From: Brassica napus
Taxonomy: Eukaryota > Streptophyta > Magnoliopsida > Brassicales > Brassicaceae
Direction of reading: 5' to 3'
Assembly: GCF_020379485.1 (NCBI RefSeq)
Contig: NC_063448.1
Span: 48,555,218 to 48,619,217, forward strand
Length of the DNA stretch: 64,000 nucleotides
A program made the position numbers and the translations under genes. Below are positions 23,075 through 34,997 of this stretch, piece after piece. Numbering within the stretch: position 1 is the stretch's first letter; each line of letters starts with the position of its first letter. The notes beneath the pieces are model-generated. The model worked only from the letters and a program-made list of their open reading frames with translations, was not told the origin of the DNA and did no database searches.

Positions 23075-23940
23075 AGGATTTTTAACGTTAAAACCCCTCA
23101 ACTAAGTTTGTTTTGGGTAAAAACCCTCAAACTAAATATTTAACGAAAAAACCATCAAACTAACTTTATTTAATGAATTAAACCCTATTAGGTCATAATT
23201 ATCATTACTAGCGGTAGATCTTTAGTTTAGAGGTTTCTACATTATAGTTGAGGGGTTTTACCATTAAAATAAAAAAAATCAAAAAAATTCAAAATTTTAT
23301 AATATTATCTAAAAGTTAGTAACTTAAATTTTCAGAATTAGCATTTTTAACTTTTTTTTTAAATATATGAGTTTGATGTGTTTTTAACATAAACATTATA
23401 TATGTATAAATTAAAAATGTAAAAACCCAGAAAATATAATAAAAATTATCTACATATTTATTATTACATTTTTATTAGAAAAGATATAATTTTTTTATTA
23501 TATTTTCTTGTTTTTTACTTTTTAATATTTTAGTAATTTTATTACAGGTAAATATTTAGATGATTTTTATTATATTTTTGGGTTTTCTACATTTTTAATT
23601 TATACATATATAACATTTATGTTAAAAACACATCAAATTCATATATTTACAAAAAAAATTAAAAATGCTAATTTTAAAAATTTAAGTAACTAATTTTTAG
23701 ATAATATTATAAAATTTTGATTTTTTTTTTTTTAGATTTTTAATGGTAAAACTCCTCGACTATGTTTACTTAATGTAGAAAGCCCTAAACTAAAGATTTA
23801 CCGGTAGTAATGGTAATTATGACCTGGTAGGGTTTAATTCATTAAATAAAGTTAGTTTGAAGGTTTTTTCGTTAAATACTTAGTTTGTGGGTTTTTACCC
23901 AAAACAAACTTAGTTGACGGGTTTTAATGTTAAAAATCCT
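23075..23940. mobile_element. 866-bp near-perfect fold-back element
   Basis: The left end AGGATTTTTAACGTTAAAACCC is mirrored by GGGTTTTAATGTTAAAAATCCT at the right end, and the two ~430-bp arms remain alignable to the centre near 23,510 (for example AAACCCTATTAGGTCATAAT against ATTATGACCTGGTAGGGTTT). TATTAAA flanks both sides (23,068-23,074 and 23,941-23,947), a likely target duplication. Non-coding. A transcript would form a long hairpin. Superfamily not assigned. Confidence 0.85.
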
Positions 23941-24435
23941 TATTAAAACTAAAACTTGAAGGAAGTTGATGTTTATAGATTAAGATAGTAAGTAGTAAAT
24001 TTTGACCCAAAAAAAAGTAAGTGGTAAATGTAAGGGCCTAAAGGGTTTGTCTTTTGCTATTTTTGTTTTGTCAACAGAGATTTGTCTTTAGCTAATTTGA
24101 CTAGTAATACGTTGCATCATCAACTTATATATAAGTTATCATGTGATGATTTTCTTCATTATCTCCTAAATTTATTCGTCATCTAAAGATAAGTTGATTA
24201 CTAGTTAAAAATTTCAAATAAACAATTTATAAAAGTTTATCACTTATTAAATTGTCAAAGCTAACTTCGAGTATCAAGATTACAAACAGAGGGAGTTTGC
24301 TTATGCTGCTGACCCATAACTTCATATAGGCCAAGGAACAAAGAAAGAAACCAAACACAATCGACAAAGCATTTACTGTTGCCAAATGTATCTTCATCAT
24401 CCTTCTCTATTATTGATTTTGATTTTTTCGCTTTA

Positions 24436-25723
24436 TCATAGCCGAGGAGATGGAGTAACAGGCTTCTTACGGTAGTCATAAACTCCCATTCCTCGTTTTC
24501 TTCCTAATCTTCCAGCATCAACGTACTGTACAAGAAGAGGACAGGGAGCGTATTTAGAGTCCCCAAGTCCCTGATGCAGCACTTTCATTATCGACAAGCA
24601 CACGTCTAGACCGATTAAATCCGCTAACTCCAGAGGCCCCATCGGCTGGTTTGTGCCGTGTTTCATCCCGCTGTCAATGTCCTCCTTAGTAGCCACCCCT
24701 GTGTAAAGTGTGTGGAACGCTTCATTGATCATCGGCATGAGGATCCTGTTCACGATGAAGCCCGCGTAGTCTTGTGAGCACACTGTTGTCTTCCCAAACC
24801 TTTCAGCTAGTGCTTTTGTAGCAATAAAGGTCTCTTCTGAGGTATCAGCGCCGCGAATGATCTCAACCAGTTTCATTATTGGAGGAGGGTTCATAAAGTG
24901 CATTCCAATGACCTGTAGACGAAGAATGAAACACACACTTTAGACAATGCTTGGAACGATACTTATCAACAATAAGATAGAAAATCAAGACGAGTATTGA
25001 ACCTGGCTAGGTCTTTGTGTTGCGGAAGCAAGACGAGTAATGGAGATGGAACTTGTGTTAGAAGCTAGAATCGCAGAACTCTTGGCTATGCCATCTAAAT
25101 CCTTGAACAGTTTCTTCTTAATGTCTTCGGACTCCAAAATGGCTTCCACGATGATATCAGCAGAACGCAGATCTTGGAGGTTGGATGTTAAACGTAGACG
25201 ACGCATAGCATCATCACCCACTTCCTGCAATGCACAAATCACTCTCGCGTTAATTGGTTATCACTTTAACTGTCCTTTATCCTGAAATACACTCTTTTGT
25301 CTGAACACGCTATCATAAGAACAGCTCCAAACAGGATCGTGAAGTAGCTTAAGAAGCTATACGCGTGATCTAAATCAATAAAGCAACTAACTTTATCCGA
25401 AGAACACATTGTACACCGATCTATCTTTGGCTCTGACAACTATCTCAGCGGCAGAACAGAGCATCCTGTATAATTGTAAATCTAGATTCCAAGGAGAAGA
25501 GTTGATTTCTTTTAAGGAATAACGATCAAAATCTTGCCTTGGATATTACGCCTTTGGAGACAAAACGATTGAGGGAGGAGGAGATAGATGCGGTGGCTCG
25601 AGAGAGCGCATCACGATCAGCGTCCATGATCCAAACGTCAAGGCCGTTCGTGGCGGCGAGCTGCGCGATTCCTGAACCCATCTGACCAGCACCCACTACT
25701 CCGACGCACTTTATCTCCGCCAT
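24436..25723 (-). CDS. Peroxisomal 3-hydroxyacyl-CoA / 3-hydroxybutyryl-CoA dehydrogenase
   Basis: Three exons: 25723-25538, 25224-25003, 24912-24436, all phase 0, giving 294 residues, the usual length of a stand-alone dehydrogenase. The N-terminal Rossmann nucleotide-binding motif is [18 protein letters not shown] (GxGxMGxG). The catalytic region has [13 protein letters not shown] and [17 protein letters not shown] (catalytic His followed by FMNPPP). The C-terminal domain has [32 protein letters not shown] and the closing GMGVYDY. It oxidises L-3-hydroxyacyl-CoA with NAD+. The C-terminus SPRL carries the PTS1 tripeptide PRL, so it is probably peroxisomal. Intron 1 has a GC donor (AAG then GCAAGA). 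Recalled orthologue At3g15290. It is divergent from the LEA-like gene. Confidence 0.95.
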
Positions 25724-26040
25724 TTTCGAAGGTAGTCTCTTTGCAAATTCCACCGAAAGAGATAAACTTTGCCAGCTTTGATTTCGTAAGAACTCTAATG
25801 GGCCGGACACAATTAGAATGGCCCAATAATATTGATTAGTATTTACTGAGTGACGTTATGAGCACGTGTCGATACACGACATATCAACTAGGAACGTGTC
25901 GTACGTTTGTCCACGTGTCGTTGGCCCAGTCCTCCACCGTTCCGCAAGCTTTGGATCTTCGCTAAGTACTTCATAAAGCAGTTGAGATCACGTGGGAAAG
26001 CAACAGATTTGGTGAAACCAAGTAAACAAGAAAAGTAACT
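25724..26040. promoter_or_regulatory. Bidirectional promoter with clustered ABRE/G-box motifs
   Basis: The 317 bp between the two divergent ATGs holds three ACGTGTC elements (25864-25870, 25894-25900, 25913-25919) and CACGTG G-boxes at 25863-25868, 25912-25917 and 25989-25994. ACGTG cores bind bZIP factors such as ABFs/AREBs. GGCCCA site II-like elements (near 25817 and 25923) suit the dehydrogenase side. ABA or dehydration response is inferred from motif clustering. Confidence 0.75.
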
Positions 26041-26633
26041 ATGCCGATTAGGTTGTCGATTAAGAGACTCGTGACGGTGACCATTTCAAAAACTCATGGC
26101 GGAGATGTCTCCGGTTATGTCCTCCGACACGCTACCACCCGGTTCGACCGCCTCTTCACCGCATTTAGGCAAACCGAGGTAAGTCCACAGCTAGTATCAT
26201 TTTGAGTTTTCACATTGTTATCTAATAATGTGTCATTTTTTATTTCTCGCGCGTTATAACTTTCATTGATATTAATTAAGGCTAATCGACTGGGGATTTT
26301 TTTGTATAGAGCATGAGAGACCGTCACGACGATAGGTCCACAGCGAGTTACGTGTCAGATAAGGCAAAGGAAGGGGTGACAAAAGCGACGGATGCAGCCT
26401 TGAACGCAGGAGATAACATGAAGGATGCGATGGACGGGGCCTGGAAAGCTGCCAAGGAAACGGGTCAGAACATCAGCGAAGCCGTTGCCGGAGATGATGA
26501 CACCGGCGATAGGATTCAAGAGGACAAGGTCGCGGTGGAGTTGAAGGATGTTAGCCAGCCTGTTGATACGACGGAGTATAGGGGTGTGGAGGAACTACAT
26601 CAGCAAACCGACGGTGAAAATAAATCACCGTGA
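26041..26633 (+). CDS. Small LEA-like hydrophilic protein, possibly organelle-targeted
   Basis: Two exons, 26041-26178 and 26310-26633, in phase 0, about 153 residues. The first exon is basic and free of acidic residues for its first 20 or so (MPIRLSIKRLVTVTISKTHG), like a mitochondrial or plastid presequence. The second exon is a hydrophilic Ala/Lys/Asp/Glu-rich helix with LEA_4-like spacing (SDKAKEGVTKATDAALNAGD, AWKAAKETGQNISEAV). LEA proteins protect membranes and enzymes in desiccation. The ABRE-rich promoter supports a stress role. An alternative start at 26313 would drop the presequence. Recalled collinear locus At3g15280, unnamed. Confidence 0.75.
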
Positions 26634-26639
26634 AAGATG

Positions 26640-29340
26640 TGTTTGGCTTGTCTTTTTTTTTTCTTTTGCTTTATTGTTGTTTGTTTCAGTGAAATGTTGC
26701 AATTGGAAGGTTTATGAATGAACCCGTTGCTAGATTTGATTTCATTTTATCAGTTAATGTGGGAAAATAACAATTGTTTTGAAGTTTGAACAAGGATTTT
26801 GCAAGGCATATCTTCAAAAATTGCATGTATACAAAGATTAAAACATAATACGTACATTTTGTTCATGAAATGATGATAATAATAAGAACATGAGGTGGAT
26901 GCATGCAAGCAATGGTACGATATATGTATGTAAACTGAAAAAATTTAAACTGATTAATGGTTGGTTCTGGAAGGTGGGTCTCCGAAGACAGCTGGATCGC
27001 ATAAATGGAGAAACAGATTCCCACATATGGAGAGACAAATTCCCTAGGCTCAACATCACTAAACGCGTTACACGAACATATCAGTAACAAGTTGTTTACT
27101 GTTTACTCAATTAGTACTTTTTATTTCTTCCAAAAATACGATCATGACTATTAATGTGTATCGCTTATAAAATAAAAATCATTCTCTTGCTTTATTAAAA
27201 TCTACAGGAGAGATTGTATTTTTTTTGTCATATTAAAATGGCACTATTGATTTTACTAAATTTATCTTCATTTTTCATCTTTTTAGTATTTTCCGAGAGT
27301 GTTTTTATGCGAAATTCTTGATACTACCATATCTAGTTTTTCGCATCTATGACAAATAAACAGAACTAGTTCTCTTTGCTATGTAGGAGACAAGTGGAAC
27401 CGAAAACGAAAAGAGGCATCTCTGATATTTTGTTTTAGTAGTGGCTTTGAGGATAGCTACTTGCGTTTTGTTTCCTAACGTTGAAGTAACAAAATGCGAA
27501 ACTATAAATAAATTCGCCATGACTGAGAATGAAATATTCTCCACTTCTTGGATTAATATAATAGCATCTCCTTTTTTCCTAAGGTTCGTTTTTAGGAAAT
27601 ATCTTTCCTTTGTAGGGGCCAAAAACTTGAATTTGAAACCGAGCAGATAGAGACGAGCATTAACTTATCATATTCGACCCTTTGTTCACTTTGTTCTGCA
27701 CAACATTTCAAGAGAATCACTTCTCGCTCACACAATAGCTTACAAAACGTTAGCCAAAACTATATAGTTTACACATATAATCATATTCTTTGAGTGTGTG
27801 CTAAAACATGTTTATTTTTAAGGAGTAGGAGGAGAAAATAAAAGGGAGATGTGAGAAAGAAAAGGGACAAACATCTATTTTGTTATGTGCAACTTTGCAA
27901 AAGCTTTAAGTCACAGATGATAGATTCAAGACATGAGTACAGTTTAGCATGTGAAACCTTTTATGTCTTGTCTCTTTCACTACCCACTCCTCTTTTTAAC
28001 TATTTCTCTTTCGTACACTGATGTAATGTATAGTAAAAAAAAGTTACAATACAAAGAGAAGCATAGAAAGCCTCAACTGTTGATTTTTATTCCCACAAAG
28101 AAACAGACAGAGAAGTCACACAGTTTGCAAAAGAAAAAAAAAGAGTTAAATAAAAGTGGTGATGATTGCATTTTACAGAGGAGGAAACGCCCATGCTTTG
28201 TTTCATGTTTTGATTCTTTAGCTGGTCCAAACTCAAAGACTCTTTACTTGTTTCAGTGACCAGTAAGACTTATGATCAATGGAATCTGCAAGAGGTAAAA
28301 AAACAAAACAAGGTAAGGAAAGGAAAAAAAGTAAAAAGGATTTTGTCACTTTATGATCATATAATTATGTGAAGAAAATCTCTTTTGAGCAGCTAAACTT
28401 TAAACCTTAAACATCACAGTTCTCTATCAAGGATTGTTCCAACTTCCAAGTGTCGTTTGCATTGACCTCCTATCTAAACTGACATCACTTATTTTACACT
28501 CCCACAATATAGAATCTTTGTAGGTAACAACGATAAATGCCTAACACTCGAAAGAAAGAAAAAGTGTGCAAGCATCAACTAAATACGTTCATATGCCATG
28601 GTCCAGAACACACACAATATTCATGCTGCCAAGTGCCAACATCAAATACCACAGACAAGGCAATTTAACACCAAACACAAACCAGCATGTAACAGAAAAA
28701 AATAAGACAGATACATGTTTAACCTGAACAAAACTAATTTTCCGCTAGTCTTAAGCTAACCTTAAATGCCTTGTCTAGATGGGTCCAAACAACACTAGGG
28801 TTGCAAGCAGATGAATCCAATAGTCTACATCCACGAAGTATGTCACCATTTATTAGGATCTTTTGTCTACTTATGATTTCCAGCTCTTCTATGTACTATA
28901 TGTTCTGGTCAATAAGGTATCATCCTTGATTACTAGCAGGACATCAATGTTATCTTACAAGAAAAAGGGTCCCCATTTTGAATAAGGATTCGAATTATTC
29001 AAAAAAAAAGTCAAATAAAAGAAGCGAAGTACAATAGATAGCTTTGTACCAACTATTCATTTATTCAGAACAAATCAAAACCACACAAGGCCTATGCACC
29101 AGTGATAACAACATTTCCAGCCCTTTTAACTCTCTATTTCTTTCTTTGGGGAAGGAAGTAAGCACATCACTGTAATCAAGTACTTATTCCAACAGGGAAG
29201 CATATAAGGACACAGTGGTCCATCTCTCGTCTTTTCTTCCTCTTTTTAAACACTTCAACACACACATTCATTCTAAACCCCAAGCCCATACATCCACACT
29301 GCTTAGTCTATAGACTCTATACCATAGTTTCACCACCATC
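26640..29340. other. Intergenic interval upstream of SPL5
   Basis: Nothing convincing is coded. Short ORFs (26.8-27.1, 27.3-27.65, 27.95-28.26 kb) lack motifs and overlap on opposite strands. The final ~1 kb before 29,355 is the likely SPL5 promoter, with a pyrimidine-rich leader near 29,220-29,260. Confidence 0.5.
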
Positions 29341-29354
29341 TAGCTTTACCAGAA

Positions 29355-29966
29355 ATGGAGGGTCAGAGATCACAACGCTGGGGTTACTTGAAAGACAAGG
29401 CTATAGCCACCAGCCTTGCTGAAGAAGAAATGGAAAATAGCATGGATGGAGAGGAGGATGATACTGGAGATGAAGACAAAAGGAAGAGAGTGATGGAGAG
29501 AGCTAGAGGTCCTAACACAGAACGTGTTCCCTTGCGGCTGTGCCTGGTCGATAGGTGCACTGCTAACTTAACTGAGGCCAAGCAGTATTACCGCAGACAC
29601 AAAGTCTGTGAGGTTCATGCAAAGGCATCTTCTGCAACTGTTGCTGGAGTCAAGCAACGTTTTTGTCAACAATGCAGCAGGTAACCATTCTTCCCTTCAA
29701 ATATAGAAGAACTGTTCTTTAAATTGATAATTTTGGGGGTGGGTTTGTGCAGGTTCCATGAGCTAGCAGAGTTTGATGAAACTAAAAGAAGTTGCAGGAG
29801 GCGCTTAGCTGGACACAATGAGAGGAGGCGGAAGATATCTGGTGACAGTTACGGAGAAGGGTCAGGCCGGAGAGCGGTTAGCTTGACACAGACTCAAGAA
29901 AGAAACAGGATAGACATGAAACTTCCTATGACTAACTCACCATTCAAGCGACCACAGATCAGATAA
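29355..29966 (+). CDS. SPL5: SQUAMOSA promoter-binding protein-like 5 (SBP-box transcription factor)
   Basis: Two exons, 29355-29680 and 29753-29966, with the intron splitting an Arg codon, giving 179 residues. A short acidic N-terminus ([15 protein letters not shown]) is followed by the SBP domain at about residues 60-135. The first zinc site is [11 protein letters not shown]...HKVCEVH, the second CQQC...FHELAEFD...SCRRRL, with the nuclear signal [14 protein letters not shown]. The intron inside the SBP domain after CSR and the small size are hallmarks of the SPL3/4/5 clade. It promotes vegetative phase change and flowering by binding GTAC cores in targets such as AP1, FUL and LFY. Recalled orthologue At3g15270. 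Its 3' UTR has a miR156 site. Confidence 0.96.
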
Positions 29967-29986
29967 AACAACATCAACACACCCAA

Positions 29987-30006
29987 CCGCTCTCTCTCTT
30001 CTGTCA
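29987..30006 (+). promoter_or_regulatory. miR156 target site in the SPL5 3' UTR
   Basis: CCGCTCTCTCTCTTCTGTCA begins 21 nt after the stop codon. Its last 18 nt match the miR156-complementary site of SPL3/4/5 transcripts, with mismatches only at the first two positions opposite the miRNA 3' end. The seed and cleavage-site region are intact, so age-dependent repression should operate. Confidence 0.93.
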
Positions 30007-30357
30007 TCTACTTATGTTATATATCTACGTTCTCTAGCTATCCAAATAATGACATCTAAGTACCATGTCAAGAAAAGTGGATCGTGGTATTGAATCCTAC
30101 AACAATATATAACTACAAAACTCTAGTACCCTTTATGTTATCATTTAAAGGATGCATATCCACAAATGTATAAGACTTGTCATACTCTTGTATTGTCTAA
30201 TTATGTTTAGTAGTCTCGTATGTTTCAAGAAATGACTATGTTGTGTTCTTTTCCTCTCTAATCTCCACTTGATCTTTGTTATGTGTAATAATGTTAAACG
30301 AAAAAGGCTTATAATACAGATTCAAGGGGTAGGAGTAGGACTAACCTTAAACCGAGC

Positions 30358-31752
30358 TCAGTGAAATTTAACGACGACCACTGAGATATCATCTGAGCTT
30401 TTTCTTGCAACAGCCTCCTCTGAGAGGTGCTTTGCTGCAGATTTTGCATCTTTTATTCCTTTAATTGAGTCAACTGCTTCTTGGTTCGACATGACCTATA
30501 AGATTTTTGAAATAATAAGCAAAACCACACAAGTTTTTTTGAAGTGCTGAGAGTTGATTATGATAAAACTAAAACCTTCCAAAGCCCATCACTTGCTAGT
30601 ATAAGAAACTCTGCATCGTCTTCAATTATCTCCACAGTAACATATGGTTCTGAACTCAAATGCATCTTCAAACTCTTATCACCAAAGGCCCTTGCCACAG
30701 CTAGTTGACCATCAACTCTAGGAACGTCCCCTGAGAACACAAGCATACACATTGATCAACATGAAGATCATAACATACTTTAACATAAATGTATACAAAT
30801 TAGATACCAGGGAAGTTTGAAACGAATCCTCCTCTGTTCTCTATCTCATCCTTCTCCATGTTGGGCTCGTGATCAACTGAGAGTGGCTTGGCAACACCAC
30901 CTTTGCTAAGAACAGCACGAGAGTCGCCAACGTTAGCAACCACCAGCTTCTGGCAATTGATTAATATCGCAGTGACAGCAGTTGAACCGCCTTTCCCCAA
31001 ATCAGATGCCTTGTCTAGAATCTTCGTGTCCGTTATATAATAAGCTTTCTTGATCGCTTTCTCTGGTTCTTGCCAGAAATTTGGCTACACCGTCAAGAAA
31101 AAAGACAGAACATAAGTCCATTTTGAGACGAGACTTGGAGGAAACTCTCAATGCATTACCTCATTCAAGATGTTGTCAAACAAATGGGAGCACAAATAGT
31201 CAGGGATCTCGTGGCTAAGATGGCCATCGAAGATAGCGAAAAGGCCAAGCTCGTTGTCGTCAACTTCTTTGAATTTGGCGACCACGTAATCCTCCATCTC
31301 GTGAAAAGCTTTCCCTTTGACCAAGTGGAAACCATGCGTGATCTGCTTAGACATCTTGCTCTTGCCTTTCCCTGAATCTGCAGAATCAGATGCACCAAGC
31401 CCAACTTTCTCCTATAGGTAATAACAGAGGCGAAATTTCATGTTAGTAAAGACATGTTTTTCCACTGTTATCACTTATAGTGTCGTAAGGGGATCAAGAA
31501 CCCAACGTCATCTAGACCATAACAAATTTGTGGTGTATCAGATTCCTTCCAACAAGCCTATCTATATAACGGATAGTGTTACATGCTACGTTCTATACCA
31601 AAACCATCATGTGACAATATGATCCGAGAAGAAGTATCTACTACTCAAATATAATGGATAAATATATTATCGAAGAAACATGGGAAGTAATAACCAATCG
31701 ATACCTTCACAGATTCCTTCATCTTGTGGAAAATTTCCTTACCGGCGGCCAT
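30358..31752 (-). CDS. Protein phosphatase 2C (PP2C39-like)
   Basis: Five exons: 31752-31705, 31411-31160, 31084-30808, 30730-30576, 30495-30358; 289 residues, a minimal PP2C. Metal-binding motifs: MEDYVV near residue 60, FAIFDGH near 80, GGSTAVTAIL, VANVGDSRAVL, VDGQLAVARAFGD, LILASDGLW and the closing SSDDISVVVV. It is a Ser/Thr phosphatase needing Mg/Mn. The usual Gly of DGHxG is Ser here (DGHLSHEIPDYL), which may alter activity. It lacks the features of the clade A ABA co-receptors. Recalled orthologue At3g15260. The start at 31752 (MAAGKEIFHKMKE) is followed by a short first exon, as in that gene. Confidence 0.93.
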
Positions 31753-31979
31753 GGCTTGAAGATGGAAACACAATTTTATATACGTAATATGCAAAGAACA
31801 GGCGAAGCTATCTTGTTTTGCGAGCGTAAGAGAGAGAAAGGGGGAGAGAGAGAAAGGGTAGTTGGGAAGATGACACCATAGCTGTTTTTGTTGCAGTTGC
31901 ATGTCAGCTTTCTTCGCCGCTTTGTTTGCGGCTATTATTGACGTCTTCGCGCCACGTATTACTTTTCCTTCATTCTTTA

Positions 31980-32731
31980 ATATACTTCAACGGCAGAAAA
32001 ATATCTCTAAATGGGCTGATAAAAGCCCAATGTCATAATGGGCTCTACTTTCACATCTTATTATATATAGATTAGTTATTCAAACTCAATCGCAACCCAG
32101 GACAATTATATATTTAATATTGTGACACGTGTTAATCTATCTCAAAATTAAAAATAAATAGTAAAATATTAACAAAAACAAATTTTATTAAAAAGTAATT
32201 ATAAATTTTATTTAATAGTAATTTTTCTTTTTTAAAATTCTAATCAAAAGACTATTACAAAAGATTATTTGATAATAATTTTCTTTCTAGTATTGTGATA
32301 TGTGTTTAAATATATTAAAAATATATATACTAAGATATTAACAAAAACATTTTTTATTAAAAAATAATTATTAATATTATTAATAGTTTTTTTCCTTTTT
32401 CTAAATCCTATCAAAAGATAATTGCAAAAGATTATTTGATAATAATTTTCCTTCTAATTTTGTGATATGTGTTTAAATATATAATGATTAAAAATATATA
32501 TATATAATAAGAAATAAAAGTAATATGAGATATAATTTAAAAAAAGGAATAACTTATTAAATTGTAAGAAATATTAGTGCTATTGAAAAAAATGAATTTT
32601 GAAAATGATTTTTTTTTTAAATAGTTAATATTAACTGGAAATAATTATTTGATATAAATTTTACTTTTCTAAATCCTAGACAAAATATGATTGTAAAAGA
32701 TTTGTAATATTAAAAGTTACTATTAATGATA
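31980..32731. repeat. Degenerate AT-rich repeat block left of the Helitron
   Basis: Near 32,100, 32,275 and 32,440-32,470 a module recurs: TTGTGAYAYGTGTTWAA, then ATATATACTAAGATATTAACAAAAAC, then a TTAATAGT/CTTTTT segment and AAAAGATAATTGCAAAAGATTATTTGATAATAATTTTC (cited in parts). Similar modules continue right of the Helitron (52.3-54.1 kb), so the Helitron interrupted a repeat field. Two site II-like TGGGCT/AGCCCA boxes at 32,013-32,030 probably belong to the PP2C promoter. Confidence 0.55.
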
Positions 32732-33967
32732 CTAGAGATTTTACCGTGCTACACGCGGTTTATCTGTCTATAAAATTAATGTTTAAAAAGGCATATGTTT
32801 TAAAATTTCCATACATATTAAAAATTCATCTTCAATTTTGTTTGTAAATGTAATATTTTTTTAATTAATTATTTTTCATAACTTTTAACCAATCATAATT
32901 TAATAATCATAATTTTTAATCTAAAGCTTTAAATTTACAATTGTTACCTAATAAAAATATATTGAAAATGTAAAAAAAATATGTCTTCTTAAAAAAAGTT
33001 CTCTAAAACATTGATAATTTTGAAATAGAAGGATTAAATTAAAAGTTAATATAAAGTACTTTTATTTTGTGATATATTATATTATATTATTTATTTGTTT
33101 TGATATGATATTGCTTGGTATTTATTGTTTTGTAAATAAGTATTTTCTATAAAATTGTAAAACATGTAGGACATTTCATTATGAACGATTACATGTTTAG
33201 ATACGACATAAAATTACTTTGGATAGATTGTGTGCATTACTGCCATTACACATATGCATATATATTTGTCATTGTCATTGTGTAGAAAATATATAACCTT
33301 TCATTATTGTTTGTCTATTAGAGTAGAAATATACTTCCATTATTATCTTAGACTGTTAAGTTAACTATTAAACAGTTTATGATTGAGATGGTATATAGAG
33401 AAGCAAAATGCATCGATTGGTGATGCACTAACCTAAATTAACCTTTACACTAACTTATTTGGTATAACAGTATAAATAAAGATGCAAAATCTAATAGTAT
33501 GTACAAAATAGACTGGAGGTAACAATTAAAAAGAATTGGAATGTAACTTTTTTTATTACAAAATATTTATTTTTTCAAAAATTGTTATTTAATTATTTTA
33601 TCTTAATTTTTCGGCCAAAGTCCTAATTCGATATTAATAACTTAGTTAAATAATTTGTTTTTCATGGAAAATAAAATTGAGATTCAAAATAAAATTTTCA
33701 ATTTTGTTTTGAAAATAAAACATGATTTCATATTATCTAATATTTAGACGATTAATATTATTATATTAATATGTAACTATATAATAAAATTCATCAATTA
33801 TTGATCCATGGTTTAGCAACAATCAATCCAATGATTCGGAGACCCTGAAAATAATCTGGTTCAGTGTCCAAGTAGAGTTTAAAAATATTGACAGTATGGA
33901 TAAATTTTTTTTACTATTTTGTTTATTTTAAAAGTATTTTACTTTCTTTTAATAATTAATTCTTATA

Positions 33968-33992
33968 TATATATATATATATATATATATTC
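33968..33992. repeat. TA microsatellite
   Basis: A run of about 13 TA units inside AT-rich Helitron DNA. Confidence 0.9.
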
Positions 33993-34802
33993 TAATTTTA
34001 GCAATCTTTTGCATGATATGTATAATGTTTGATTCTATAATTTCTAGGTTTGTTACTTGAGTGAGTTGAGTTGTTATGGCTCCTAAACGAATAAACCATT
34101 ACACTAAAGATCCATTCTAATATATTTAGAATTATTCAAAATATTATTTTATCGACGGATCATATAAACAACTAATTTTTTAAAAAAATTTCTTAGTTCA
34201 GAAGTGTTTATTGGTAACATATAAACAACCAACTTTTGATGTTCTTTTTTATTTTTAGCTTAATCTGAAAATCCAAGAAATTTGTTGTTTTTATTTTGTG
34301 GTTATCCGGAACTAGTTAATTAATAAAGAGTTCAGGTTACACACAGAATGAGGATCCCGTACAATCTGACATGATCATAAACAAAGTGGTATATTTCCAA
34401 TATCCTGGCGTTTTTGCTATGAGAGTAAGGAAAAAATAGTGTGACTACAAGAGTGATAAACTACACTTCAATATGTCTGCGAGAGTTAAGAAGAACTTCA
34501 AAGTCATTTCTTTACATCATGGCAATCTGACTCTTGATATAATCTGCTGGAAAAAATATTTTGCCTAGCAAAAAAAGATAAGCACAAAAGTTTGAAACTA
34601 AAAGTAAGAAAGCTACAAATGATTAAAAAAAATAGATCACATACCTCATTTGTTTCCTATGCTTGCTACTACAGATACAATATCTTTGTAAATTCCTATT
34701 CTTTTTCCCTAAAACTACATTAGACAATATATAACTCAACTCTGATATTAGTGCTATGTATGAACAATATATAAAGTCTCATCTCTAAATGTTAAGCTCA
34801 CC

Positions 34803-34997
34803 TCATCCTGAATCTTCCAGCCCTACATATATGCTCAAATAGCTCACCTCCAATAGCATATTCCTTGACAAAAGTGATATACGTTCGTGTCCAAAACCAC
34901 CTGAAAAAATCAAGTGAGGTGTGGTTATTGGTTAATAATCTCTCTTGCCACGTTTTCATCGATCTACATACCCGAAAAGTACTCCATACTTTACCTT
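34803..34997 (-). pseudogene. SnRK2-type protein kinase fragment captured in the Helitron
   Basis: Reading the minus strand through small frameshifts gives IDENVAREII, the conserved SnRK2 stretch after the ATP-binding Lys region, then VVL, then FVKEYAIGGELFEHICRAGRF. The last matches the subdomain V motif IVMEYA-GGELF-RIC-AGRF of SnRK2 kinases. Short deletions and frame changes separate the blocks, and the rest of the kinase (catalytic loop HRDLK, DFG) is not seen. SnRK2s act in ABA and osmotic stress signalling, but this piece cannot encode a kinase. KIDENVARE suggests subclass I (SnRK2.4/2.10 group), inference only. Confidence 0.72.
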
